From the NCBI GenBank assembly GCA_033439265.1, contig JAVTVX010000010.1, positions 9,920,001 to 9,984,000 of the forward strand: a stretch of 64,000 bases of DNA, in the 5' to 3' direction. Both the position numbers and the translations under genes were made by a program. Within the stretch, counting starts at the first letter, position 1, and every line of letters starts with the position of its first letter. The stretch is from Dillenia suffruticosa (lineage: Eukaryota; Streptophyta; Magnoliopsida; Dilleniales; Dilleniaceae). Under the pieces are notes generated by a model, which was not told the DNA's origin, did no database searches, and saw nothing but the letters and a program-made list of their open reading frames with translations. Of the stretch, positions 37,761 through 50,254 are shown one piece after another.

Positions 37761-38164
37761 CCATGCGTAATCCAATGGATACACGTGCAAATCATATTTA
37801 CCAATTTTGGAAATCAATTAGAAGCGGGGAAGTTAAGGTAATTTTATTATACTACTTCGAGATGTAAGTTAATTTCCCCCGGGTATTTCAAATAATTACG
37901 AAAGTAGATATACATATATACAAAAAAATTAATTATTATTAAATATTAAGTATCAAGATTCATTGAATTTCGTATCATCTAATACTTTATTTTTTTGAAT
38001 TAATTTGGTATTAAACTGAATTTTTAGAAAATTGTATTTTATGTTTGTACTATTTTGAGTTTAATTTCCATTTAAGTAAATTTTAATTATAAATTTAAAT
38101 AACAAAAAATAACTTTTTACCTTTTCATACATCTCTCTCCCGATTTTTATTTTATTTTTATAAA

Positions 38165-38515
<351 letters not shown>

Positions 38516-38969
38516 CTAAATAATACAAATTCAAAAAATAAATTATATTGAAATGAAATTAAGGATGTCATGTGCTATAATTTAGATAATTTAAAAATTC
38601 TAAAACATGAGACCTGTGGCATTTTTTAAATAGATTTCTCAATTTAATTATCACTTATAAGAATTTTCCCAACTAAGAATTTAATCATCACCTATAAAAA
38701 TTATCACTTACCTCCTCGCTCTCACTAACTATTACATCCCCCGACGTTTCCTGTTGATTTTTTCTCTTGCGTTGATTCAAATCGGCGAAGGTTTAAAAAA
38801 ATAAGGGGAGATCTCTGTGTTTTGTAGTTGCTACTATTCCCTTCCACCGTTCAACCATTCCATATATCCTTAAATTCTCTTTCCTTTTATATTTCAAATT
38901 TTTTGTTTTTATCGAAAAACATATAACCTTTACTAAAATACTTGCCTTGTTAGATAAAGTTTACGTGAA

Positions 38970-39152
38970 ACTTTTTTAAATAAATTATCGATATTTATTA
39001 ATCATATTAAATTTGTTTAAATTCGATTCGATCCGAATTGAATTTTTAAAAAGTAAAACTCTTCCATATTTATTTTTATCATACATAAAATTCGAATTCA
39101 AAATTTTATTAAAAAATTATCGGTATCTAATTATTCAACTAACTAATTACGC
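38970..39152 (-). mobile_element. SINE-like copy, degraded
   Basis: On the minus strand the order is 'gttagttgaataattagata', 'tttgaattcgaattttatg' (B-box-like), a body, 'ttcaattcggatcgaatcga', 'atatgattaataaatatcga' and a short poly(A). This matches the architecture of the better-preserved SINE copies. Confidence 0.45.
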
Positions 39153-41729
39153 GCATTTAATTTCACCGGCTCAGCCCAACTGAATATTATTTTTCTAAAT
39201 TTAGTGAGTGGACCCTTATGCAAATTGGCTAAATTCGACCATTTACTTAAAAGAAGGTATATATTATGAACTCGTGAGGTTTGGTGGGCATTAATTCTTT
39301 CTCTAAATTATTTTACGATTTGGTTTGGTCACAACTGTCTTACCCCTTGGAGTTAATAATATAGAATTATTGACTTTGAATTTGTCTGTGGACTGCACCA
39401 ATTGTTCATGCACCTTATTTTTCTTTTCTTTTTTTTTAACCATAAATTATTTAAAATAAATAAGAGGTATCAATTTAAAAATTCATATCATCCATCATGG
39501 AGGTCTCTACATTTATTTCGAATGAAATTAAAAACCTCATCATTTCCCTATTATTTCCATACCTCACTTTTAATTATGAATTCTTATTTGTCAGCATTTT
39601 GAGGGTTTTAAAAAATTATAAAGCATGGGGTCCCTAGGGTTTTAAAAGTGTAATTGATCATGTCAAGTTATTATATAAGAGATAGTAAGTGACTATTTAG
39701 GGGTAAAAATTTTTTAATTTTTTGTTTGATGTATTCTTGAATCTTATATATTATTATTTTTTTTATTTTTAAAAATATTGATGAATTAGTTCTATTTCAA
39801 AAAAAAAAAAAATTCCGTACCTTAAGTGCTATATATCGTAATTGAAGTTATAATCGCTTTTAGATTATTAAAAAAGTTCTATCTATGAAAAATCTATATT
39901 GTTATCGAAATGATGTTTTAACATCCTTTTATTAATTTATTTTAAAAATATTTAAAGTTATAAATAAGTAAAAGAGAGTTTATAATTAATATATTTTATA
40001 AACGAGTTAATTCTGTTAACGTATTTTATTTTTTCTTCTTCGCAATGTGAAAAACATAATGGTATCAAATATTTTCATTATAAGTAAATATTTCAAATTT
40101 TTTTGAATAATTATTAGAACCAAAACTTTTTAATCAAATTCATCTAAATTTATTCAAGTTTAATCATGAATTAATTAAACAAATAGAATTAGTCTTAAAA
40201 AAGTATAGTATCCCTCAATCATTCTGAACTTAATGCTTTACAATTTAATTTATGAATTTATTTAATAAATTAAATAAAACAATTTAAATTTTTAATAATT
40301 AAATCACAAGCAATTTACAATCAACTCGGCTTATTTGCTGCATTTCAACAAATACTCAAAAACATAAAAATAGTAAAATCCTTTGGAGATGACTAATATT
40401 TAATTTAAAGCAGTCACCGTTGTGATGTTGACCCTCACCGACGGTCAGGATCGTAGCAGGTGGAGACCCAAATATACGTTGAACAAAACCCTCCACCCCC
40501 TTCCTTCCTTTCTTTTCCATTTTTCTCGTCACATAACATATATTGTACATATAACATTTTTATTAGCATTTTTTGGAAAATCTTATATATTTATCTTATG
40601 CGGTATTTTTTAAATCGAACTAGATCGGCCGGTTCAACTGATTCGATAGAAAATCGTTTTATAATTTGATTTAATTTTTACTGTTAAACTGAATAAATCA
40701 GATTCGATCATAATTATTTAAAACTTATAAATCGTTCTGATAGATTCAAAAAAAATATAAATTTTATTTTATTTTAAAATATATAATTTAAAAATTATAT
40801 GAAGACCCTTTCTTGGCCAACACATAGCCTTTTCTTTGTTTGGTTGGTTAATGTAGCCTACCCTTTTCTAGGCAAAACCTTTTTGATCTTATTGTTATTA
40901 CCATTATTAACATGACGATTTTACCCTTCTGTTTACCAATAAGAGATGCTACATTACATCCTTCCTATTTAAGAATAAAAATGTCAGACAGTTTTTACGG
41001 GGCATGGGATTGTGACCATATGCTTTGTCAATGCATACAAATCATTCGATCATTCATCATCAAGAAAATGTAGGACCCATCCTTTGGAAGCAGAGAGCAA
41101 AGGGACCCATCTCCAAATTAGGAACAATTATAATCATTGATGTGCGGCCAAGAGTTCATCAAACATGCTGAGGTTGTCAACAAATTATTTAGTTGGTCGG
41201 GTGTAATGATTTTTATTTACATTAAATATAAATTAACGATATCTCTTATATATCTCAAATTATAAATTATATGATTATTATTGAAAAAAATACCAGATAA
41301 TTGCTCTCCGATTATCTTCTATTGTAGACTAATAATTATGATTTATGATACAATAGATGCATCATATATATTATGAATACTATTTTATATTAAAAGTGTT
41401 TAATGTTATGTAATGCATCCGGATAATTTTTTTTCTTTCGTAAAAGAGGTTTATATATTTAGAGTTATATAAAAAAATTACTGTGTATATATAATTGTGA
41501 TACTATTTTTTTGTATACATATTATAAAAATCGTAAAAATTTGAATACGAAATTTTAAAAAATATAATTGGATAAGAGTTTTTTGCTACTCATGTATTAG
41601 AAGAATATAATTGTGATACTATAATTTAAATACAGGACAAAGAATTTGAGACATGTACAGATCTAAACCAAGAAAAAAAATTTAAAACAACCATCGACGA
41701 AAAATAATTCTATTTGTGACCCTCTTATA

Positions 41730-42417
41730 TAGCGTCTTAAATACGCGACATAGCCCAGCGGCTCCCGCGGCACCATGGGAGGGAGAGAGAGGGCTCCCAC
41801 AGCCGTGGGCGATAGTGGAGGAGGGAGAGAGAGGACTTTCGCGACAGTGAGGAGGGAGGGAGAGGGAGAGGGAGAGGGAGGAGTGTCGCGGGGGGAGAGG
41901 GAGAAGAGGAGTGCCGTGGGGGGAGGGAGGGCAAGAGAGAGAGAGGAATGCCACGGTGGGGGAGAGAGAGAGAGCCGTGGGGGAGGGAGGGAGAGAGAGA
42001 GAGCTGTGGGTGGCAGAGGGAGGGGCCGCGACCGGCGGAGGGGAGAGAGAGAGAGAGAGCTGTGGGCAGGGGAGAGGGAGAGAGAGAGATAGTCACAGGC
42101 CGGGGAGGGAGAGAGAGAGTCGTGGGAGGCGGAGGGAGGGGCCTGGATGGCGGGGGAGAGAGAGAGTAGCGGGGGGAGGGAGGTAGAGAGGAGCATAGCC
42201 GCGAGCGGGGGAGGGAGAGAGGGAGGAGCGTCGCGGGCGGGGGAGGGAGGGAGAGATGAGCACCGCAGGGGGGAGGGAGGGGGTGAGGAGCAGCGTCACG
42301 AGCGGGGCAGGGAGGGAGAGAGGAGCGTCATGGGTAGTGGAGGGAGGGGTCGCGGGAGAGTCGCAGGCTGTGCAAGCAGCTCAGATGGCCAGACTGTAGC
42401 GTTTTCAAGACGCGACA
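41730..42417. repeat. Purine-rich, GC-rich minisatellite-like block between near-palindromic 21-bp repeats
   Basis: From about 41765 to 42390 the plus strand is almost wholly purine: irregular units of 'gggagagagagag' joined by 'ccgtggg', 'gctgtggg' or 'cgcggg'. Unit length varies, so it is a scrambled minisatellite. It is sharply more GC-rich than everything around it. A 21-bp sequence starting TAGCGT and ending ACGCGACA lies at 41730-41750 and again, with 3 differences, at 42397-42417. Each copy is itself nearly palindromic (GCGT...ACGC). The several overlapping open frames across the block are repeat artefacts. Confidence 0.8.
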
Positions 42418-42783
42418 CGTGGTTTTCGTCTAATTGGGTGTTGTCACGGGTTCAACTCACGAAAAAATAAGGTTATTTTTTGAATTTTTTTGGTCTTGAG
42501 ATTATTTAACAAAAATTTTTTTAAAGGTTTAATTTCGTTCATCTCCCTGGGAAATTGGTGTAATTATAAAGGGGCAATATGGTCATTTAGAAGTTTTAAG
42601 TTGGTACAAATCTAAGTTCATTACGTCATGTAAGATATGCCCGGTGTCTCCCTTAAAGCCCTACAAACCCTCAGGAGGTCAAAAGTTTAACATTGCCTAA
42701 TGTTCCCATTTAACCATGCAGTATACTTTTTTCTTGCCTACGGTTACACAATTGCTCTCTCACTCTGATTAACCAAACCAAAC

Positions 42784-42836
<53 letters not shown>

Positions 42837-44419
42837 TTGCGATTACCAGTAAAGAGTAGCACCACAGTCCACACACATTTAGATATTCAACCTTTTGGGC
42901 AAAAGAAGGGGCTTACGTAATGTCCATTGCCTTCTTCATTGAGTGACTGATCTTTTGACTTTTTTCTGTGCCATGATTTTGTTGCGGGAATATTAAAAAC
43001 CCCATAATTGCTAAAACCAAAAAAAGAATCCACACTTCTATAAAACTGCACGGATTACCCTAATATAGGCAATTGTTGTACCCCCCGCGTAGCACAATTT
43101 TCTAGATTTTGAAGTAATCAAAATTAATTTTCGATTAAGAAGAGGGTATTTTAAAAAATTAAATTAAATTAAATAGGGTTGTATGTGATATCAATACGTA
43201 TATATGTGTGTAAATATAGATCAAATAAAAAAATAAAAAAGAAAACGGTAAATAAGATTTATAGATAAAGCTTTTATTATTATTTTTTTACAAATTTAAC
43301 CCCCCTTTTTTTACAAACTCTCTCAACAACTCATTAATTAGGGGAGGGTTTGAGGGCAGTTCAGCCAAATACTCTTACAATGGAGGCTATTTCATGTCTT
43401 CCTTTATTTTAGTGCAAAATCTTAATTCAATGATATAGGGAACTGAGCAGAGTAATTTTTATGACTTGGTGCGTGTGATTTGGGGGGGAGGGGATTTGGA
43501 TTTTAGTGTGTTGTTAAAGCGTGATCACAGAGCAAAGATCAACTTGGGCTGTTGTGTGGGATGCTATGGCTCAGCCTACATGATATAGGGCAGATTATAG
43601 TAAACTGGGTTTGAAACAGAAGAATCTAAATTTGGGAAGATCAGATGTGAAATTATATAAAAAAAATAAATGGTTGCAAGTGAAGGGAATAAATATATAG
43701 TTGATGCATGAGGGGAGAGGGTGGTTGCCTGGTTCTTAAGCAACAAATCATTCTCTTTTGCAGAACCAAGCAGACCCTAGATTCTAGCCTTAATAATGCA
43801 TTCTTCAGTTCGGGGGTTGCATGAATGAATGCTCATTCGTCTAGATACAGCATCAGATTCTCTTCAAAGTTAAACACTCTCTCTCTCTCTCTCCGCGATA
43901 TCAAAAACTATTTTCTAATAAATCTAATTTAAATAACTGTAAAACTCTATTTATAAGATATTATTTCAATAATTTTTTTTAATTTTTAAATTTTAAACTC
44001 AAAATTGATTAATGACTTAATATCTCATCTTATTAGATTGACTATCCGTTGATTAACCACTCTCTCTCTACCTCTAAATAACGTAAAACACTATTTATCA
44101 TAGTTGAAAGTTTTGAGAAAAAAATAATAAATCAACCGTGATGATTTTATATTGCACATTCAGTTGATATTGGTCCCAACTGAAGATGTAATATATAATA
44201 TGCATTGTAATCGATCATATGCCAAATCGTCAATTTTTACATTGTTTTCACATTGCGTGACCACTGCGTGTTCGAAACGTTGTGGGCATTACTCGGTGAT
44301 GTTGCATGACAAAAATTGCTATCTTCATTCATAAGTGCCAATTATTGGATTATCTCTTCACCCGCTCGTCATCTCACGTAGTTTGATTAAACAAAACATG
44401 AGGTGAGTTGGAGAGGATG

Positions 44420-44455
<36 letters not shown>

Positions 44456-45962
44456 AGGTGAGTTTGGTAAGAGTTGTATTGTCCGTCCACATGAAAAGCT
44501 CCTAGAATAAAAAAACAAAGTAAAGGAATGCACGCATCGCACTAGTTTTGAATTGGCCACGTGAATACTTCCCTTTGTACAAATGAAGGCGTGTCCAAAG
44601 TCTCTCCAAGCTAACAAAAACATAGATTATCAATCGAAAAGCCTACTCAATTACGATGTGCTGGCTGTTTCTTGCCTACATGAACTTAATCAATCATCCA
44701 GTACTCCAAATGCTTCTATTTTTCTTCTCAAAACCCTTGATTTGAGTTGTGCTGTTGGGACTTTTTCCAACATCTTACCCTTTTTTCTTCTTTTATTTTC
44801 AACCAATGTGTGCTTTGAACTTGTTGTTCTTCTTTATTCATTTATCTATTCATCGATGATAATAAAAATATAAAATAACAAAATTTAAATTTATCGAACT
44901 ATTTACACCGGATAAACCCAATATCAAGATCAAATTTCTCTAAAACAATTTTAAAAATCAGAATTTTGATTTTATTTAATAAGAGATGTAGATTGCATTT
45001 TTTTGAGTTGAGTTGAAATTTTAAAAATGCGCTCGAGTGTGCTTGATGGGATCCCTCATCACGAAGGTGTAAAAATGCTTTTAGGTGAGAGGGAAAGAAA
45101 CAAAAGTGCGAAATTGATTAAGGTTAGGAGAGGCAGCTTTGAGTCTCCCTTTTTGTCATTAGTGCACTATCAAAATCAATGGCTACGTAACGCTGAAATG
45201 GAATCTGTTCCATTTTTCTTTACGCAAATGTAGCATAATGCGTCCAAAATTCATTATATGAAATCACGGTTTATCTCTTTGTTCGGTTAAACCAATCAGT
45301 ATCTAAATTATCCGATTAATCTGATATGAGTGTTATAAGATCCATTTTATGAGATTGTTTTTTTCATTTTCAAAAATTATTATATGAAATCACAGTTTAT
45401 CTTTATATATCAAAAATATGATATGGGGATCATTACCATGCACGATAAATAGTTCTACTTCTCCGGTTATATATGAAAAGCATATTTCACAATGCCAGCT
45501 TCTGCAACAGAGGTTTCCAATTGAAATTTTCTTTTCTTTGTGAGTGACAAAGTTAATAACAGGGAAATGTGAATAGTATTGTACATATCATCGATAGTGT
45601 GACCTTTTAAAGGAAATCATTGGGCCATCCAATCGCAAAATTTATTCTCTCCTACCCCCTCTCTCTTTCTCTCTTGATTATTTGGAAGTAACTATTCGGA
45701 TTTTTCTACGAAATACCTATAAAATTAATAGTTGTTAAATTGTTACTGTCTCAATTATTTTATCATTTATACTTGATTAATCGATATTTAGAGTCATATT
45801 TTTATTAATTCATATCGAGATATTATCATATTTTTTATGAAAAAGTTTTTTCAGCGTAATTCTTTTTCTATTGAAATTTGAATATGAGTTTTAATTAAAA
45901 AATTTAATATTTTTTCAATTAAGTCAATTGTTTATTAGTGCCTTCCTCCCTCTCTCTCCCCA

Positions 45963-45994
<32 letters not shown>

Positions 45995-47016
45995 GTGACT
46001 GGTTGAAAATTTTTATGTAGACACACCCAACAACGAAAACAACCTTCGTGCTTGCATTGAACCCCCCATTTCCCATAAATCCTACTTTCGAACCCTTTAC
46101 TTTTTCACCCTTTATCGGTGGACATGAGCAGGTACATGCATTGAATGTCAATACAGAAAAGGGCTCATAATTATCATTTATTCAAGTTGACTTGTGACAA
46201 AAGGATAACGTGCACCTAAAAATTCTATCGCCAAGAAGAAAAAGGAAACATGCTGTGCCCTAATTTTACCAGAAATAAACATGCAAATACATGTCCCTCC
46301 CAACCAACCAACCTCAAGTGCCTTATCTTTCCTAAAAAATGACAATAGCAAGCAACAAAAAGTGCTTATCACGAATGAAGAAAAAGTTGCATTTATTTAT
46401 TTATTTATTTTAAAAAATTGGGAAAAAAAAAAGAAAGATTATGATTACTTGGGCTGAAATGAGCTTTTCGATTCCGTATATCTTCCATCATACAAAGTAC
46501 CACGGCTAGATATACACTTGTTCACAAAAAATATATACAAATAGTATGGGAAAAGAAATGTTATTATGTAAGTATTATATGTTATGGAACAAAGTTATTG
46601 TGCAAAATATTGAAATAATACCAAAAATAGAAAATAAAATTACATAATTTGACGCAAAAATTTATATCTGCAGACCAAGAAATAGCAAAAATTAACCATC
46701 AAGGAATAGCAACAAAATACGAAATAAAGATCGTCTCTTATGCCAGGTTTAGAAAATTTCAGAAAATGAAGATATTAACTTCAATAAAATTATATTATTA
46801 TAATTGAGGGAAAAAGATTGCAAGTATGGGGTGTGGTGGACACTTTCCAGCAAACAAGCTGCTGGTTGGCGGGCCTCTTGATTGCTGCATTTCTCTGAAT
46901 TGTGTTTAATTTTGGAAGAGTACCCACTCCACTCCCTCACTACTCTATCTTGGAGCAAGATGGTTTTTGGACTCACTCCTTTTTCCTTTGTTGGCTGTTT
47001 CCTATTTTTCATCTCA

Positions 47017-47051
<35 letters not shown>

Positions 47052-47420
47052 CTATAATTTTTTCCATTCTTCTTTCTGCTTTGATGTCCATAAATATATG
47101 TTCATGAATAAGCCATATCATATCATATCATATCATGTCACACACCTAGTACAAGCAAATCAAATCAATATTTTTCTAATAATAAGTTCATGTTTGGTGA
47201 ATGTCCCATGAAAATTCGTCAGCCAAAAGTTCTTGGTATTTATGTCAACACGTTCCAGAATTTATTTTGTAAATTCAACATTATTAACTTTTCTTGATGC
47301 CAACAAGAAACATGTATACTTCTAAGTATCGAACAATGTTTAACACTGACTAGGCACTTCAAGGGAAACTTCATTATTCACATGTTGTATTGGCTTGAAA
47401 TAACTCTCAAATGCTTTGGT

Positions 47421-47488
<68 letters not shown>

Positions 47489-49333
47489 CTCTTGGACTGT
47501 GTTCCGCCTATCAAATCAAGAAAGGTGTTATGACATTTTCTTTTCTTTTTTTTTTTCCCAATCAATATAGGGCAACTAACCCATTAGAGTAAATTATGAG
47601 AAATATTAGGTGCAGTGTGCATAAAACCATAATTAGCTATAAATTTGAGACTGCAAAAACAATAAATTTTACACATAACAGTGTCACTTAAGTTTGCAGA
47701 CCATAAATTTGGTAAAAGAGAATTATAGTTTTTGGCCCACCTATAGATTATAACAGTTTGTATGGTATATCACAATCCTACGAACCACAGATAATTCCAT
47801 GAACCTGGACTTTATACAAATCAATTATGTGCCACGGCTTTCTCCTAAAGCAGCTGAATTTATTTAGGGCAGGGGACCATTTACACATGAACGGTTTAAA
47901 ACATAGTGATTTGTCTCATTCAATGATGTAACTTCTCTTGGTAATTTGTTTAGGTGCTCCCTTCAAGAGTAGCTGATGGGAGTGCGCTTACCTTAATGTC
48001 CACAGCGGCTCTTCTTCTTCCTTGACTTGCACGTCCCAATCTGTAAGGATTCAACTCAAAAAACACTATTCTTTCTCGAAAAAAAAAAATTTCTCAAAAT
48101 ATTTATTCAAGAGCAATCTATTATCTTATTCATTGAAATTATCAACTAATACAATATACCACCAAAAAGTTCACTAAGGCCAAGGCAAAAATACATTCAC
48201 ACGCACTTTTATCCACACACACACATTCACTACCTTGTGAGTAGGTCATATGAAATGTCACACTTGACATGCAAATGGTAGTACTAACATTGGAGTTATG
48301 TTGGTTTATAATACAACCAAAGATCAAAAGGACAACTGAAAGGAGCTTCATTGGGATCGGCTGCTAGCAAAAGATTTTCTTCAAGTCTTTACAGATATTT
48401 CTTGCTGGTCCAGACCAAACATTTAAAGATATAAAAGCACATCCTTTGTTGATGAAATTGGGAGGAACAAATTTTGTGGCCGGTTCAGAAACTATGGATA
48501 CCTCACTTCACTTTTTTCCACAGGCCCAAGGACACTGAAGTTGGCCCACTTTTTCTTAGGGTAGAAATGATCAAAGATATAGGGTTTGACATGTCATGGT
48601 AACGTATCTCGGGTGTTAATATAATATTTACAGCAACTAGTTTTAAAAGGATAAGGCGAATATGTGAGTCGGATGAATAATTTGGGAGTACGAGTAGAAG
48701 TCCAAGATTAGGGTGAAGTTTTCAAAATTTTGAGAATATTTAAAGATAAGTTATTTCACGGGATAATAGAATTTAGTATTATATATTGAAGTATAAATAA
48801 ATGCAGTCACAAATATATATTTCGAAGTAAAATTTCGGGACCAAGGGAAATCTCAAGTCTCCCTCTCATAAAGTCATGTATGGGTGGGGGTGAAAATGGA
48901 CCACTCTTGGGATTTTATTGTTTCTGTAGAAGCATAGAGTGGTCCAACATTTAATCTTTAGTCATAAGGTGAGCAAGAAGATGGTAGAAGTTGTTGCTTG
49001 GGGAACTGACAGTGCTGCCTGCCCTTTCGTTAGTACGACTAGTCTCTTGGGTGAGTTGCGACATGAACTTGGTGTACATCGTTTGTTTTCATATAGGCTT
49101 CAATTGTAAGATGAATAATATGAGAACCAACTGTTAGATTCTGTGCTCAATGGATTGTGAATTGCTGGAGAATTAAACCCCCCCCCCCTCCTTTCTGTAC
49201 CTGTAAGATCAAACAAATCGAACAATTAATACAAGTCTCTGGATATATGTAGAAACTCTAAAAGAATTCAGCCATTAGCTAGCAAATGAAAAGGTTACAT
49301 TTTTTAGTAATAGGTAAAAGAATAATTCACTAT

Positions 49334-49539
49334 TTTTTTTTTTTACTGTCTTGAATACCGCCTGATATTCGGAACTTCATCCCGATTAATTCGGACCGAT
49401 AACTGCAGTGGCTCCTTCGGAGGGCGGGTCTCCAAATGGAGAACGCTCCATACACATGAGGACCCGATACTCCCAACGAGAGTCAAACCTCGGTCATACT
49501 TAAGGATACTCAACCCCACATCCAATTGAGCCACACGGT
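49334..49539 (-). mobile_element. Well-preserved tRNA-derived SINE with perfect 16-bp target-site duplication
   Basis: Minus-strand order is 'taccgtgtggctcaattgga' (A-box-like TGGCTCAATTGG), a B-box-like 'gaggtttgactctcg' about 35 bp later, a body with 'tccgaattaatcgggatgaa' and 'cgaatatcaggcggtatt', then 'caagacagt' and poly(A), seen as T at 49334-49344. The 16-bp direct repeats AAGAATAATTCACTAT at 49318-49333 and 49540-49555 are identical, so this copy is relatively young. Confidence 0.9.
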
Positions 49540-49555
49540 AAGAATAATTCACTAT

Positions 49556-50254
49556 GTATTCATTGTAAGGCTACATTCTAATTAGCATTTGAGAAATATC
49601 ATAAGTCAACAAAACTAGTGATGTTATAAGCACAAGTCATTCTTAGGACACTCTGGCCTGGGCTTTTCAAATGGCTGTGAGATCTTTCTTACAGTACTCC
49701 TCGACTATGAACCCAATAAACCCATTAAATATTCATAATGGTTTGCCATTTACATTCACCATTTAATGGGCTGGACTCCGTAAGAGCACACATGGTTTCA
49801 CATCAGCCAGATTTAGCAAACAAGGCTGGCCCACCCCAATCCAACAAAATGCACAAGTAGATCCACGGAAGCCGCAAAATTCACAATCCTGGTCTGCTGA
49901 TAGATAGACTCCAAGAGACGACTGCTTCAGGTCATAATGAAAAGGGGGAGGGGGGGAATGCTTGATGCAAAGCAAATAATAAATAAGTCAATTTTCATTG
50001 CTCTTTTCCTCTGATGATCAATCATCTTTGTACAGTAGAATCATAAACCTTGGTCCTCATTAATCAAGGAGAATGAATGGCAAGGCGAGATTTTTAGTTG
50101 GATTTTCTAAACTAAACAACAATTCTTAGTGTTGTATGGGAGGGCTAGTTCTGGACGTCTAGTAGCATGTAAACAATCCTACTTAAGGGAATTTCATTAA
50201 AATTTTCTGGTAGCAGGGCCAGCAGCAAAAGAATTTTAGCGGTGGCTAACCAAA
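49556..50254. other. 3' flank of the ATXR6-like pseudogene
   Basis: Downstream side of the minus-strand ATXR6-like locus. It probably contains its former 3' UTR. No separate gene is recognised. Confidence 0.4.

Noticed and set aside
41663..42470. Several long overlapping open frames on both strands (60-177 codons)
   Set aside because: They are low-complexity Ser/Pro/Leu or Arg/Glu/Gly translations of the purine-rich satellite and have no domain or splice context.
48142..48351. 69-aa minus-strand ORF with a signal-peptide-like start
   Set aside because: The mature part has no conserved cysteine pattern I recognise and the C-terminus is hydrophobic and repetitive. Likely chance.
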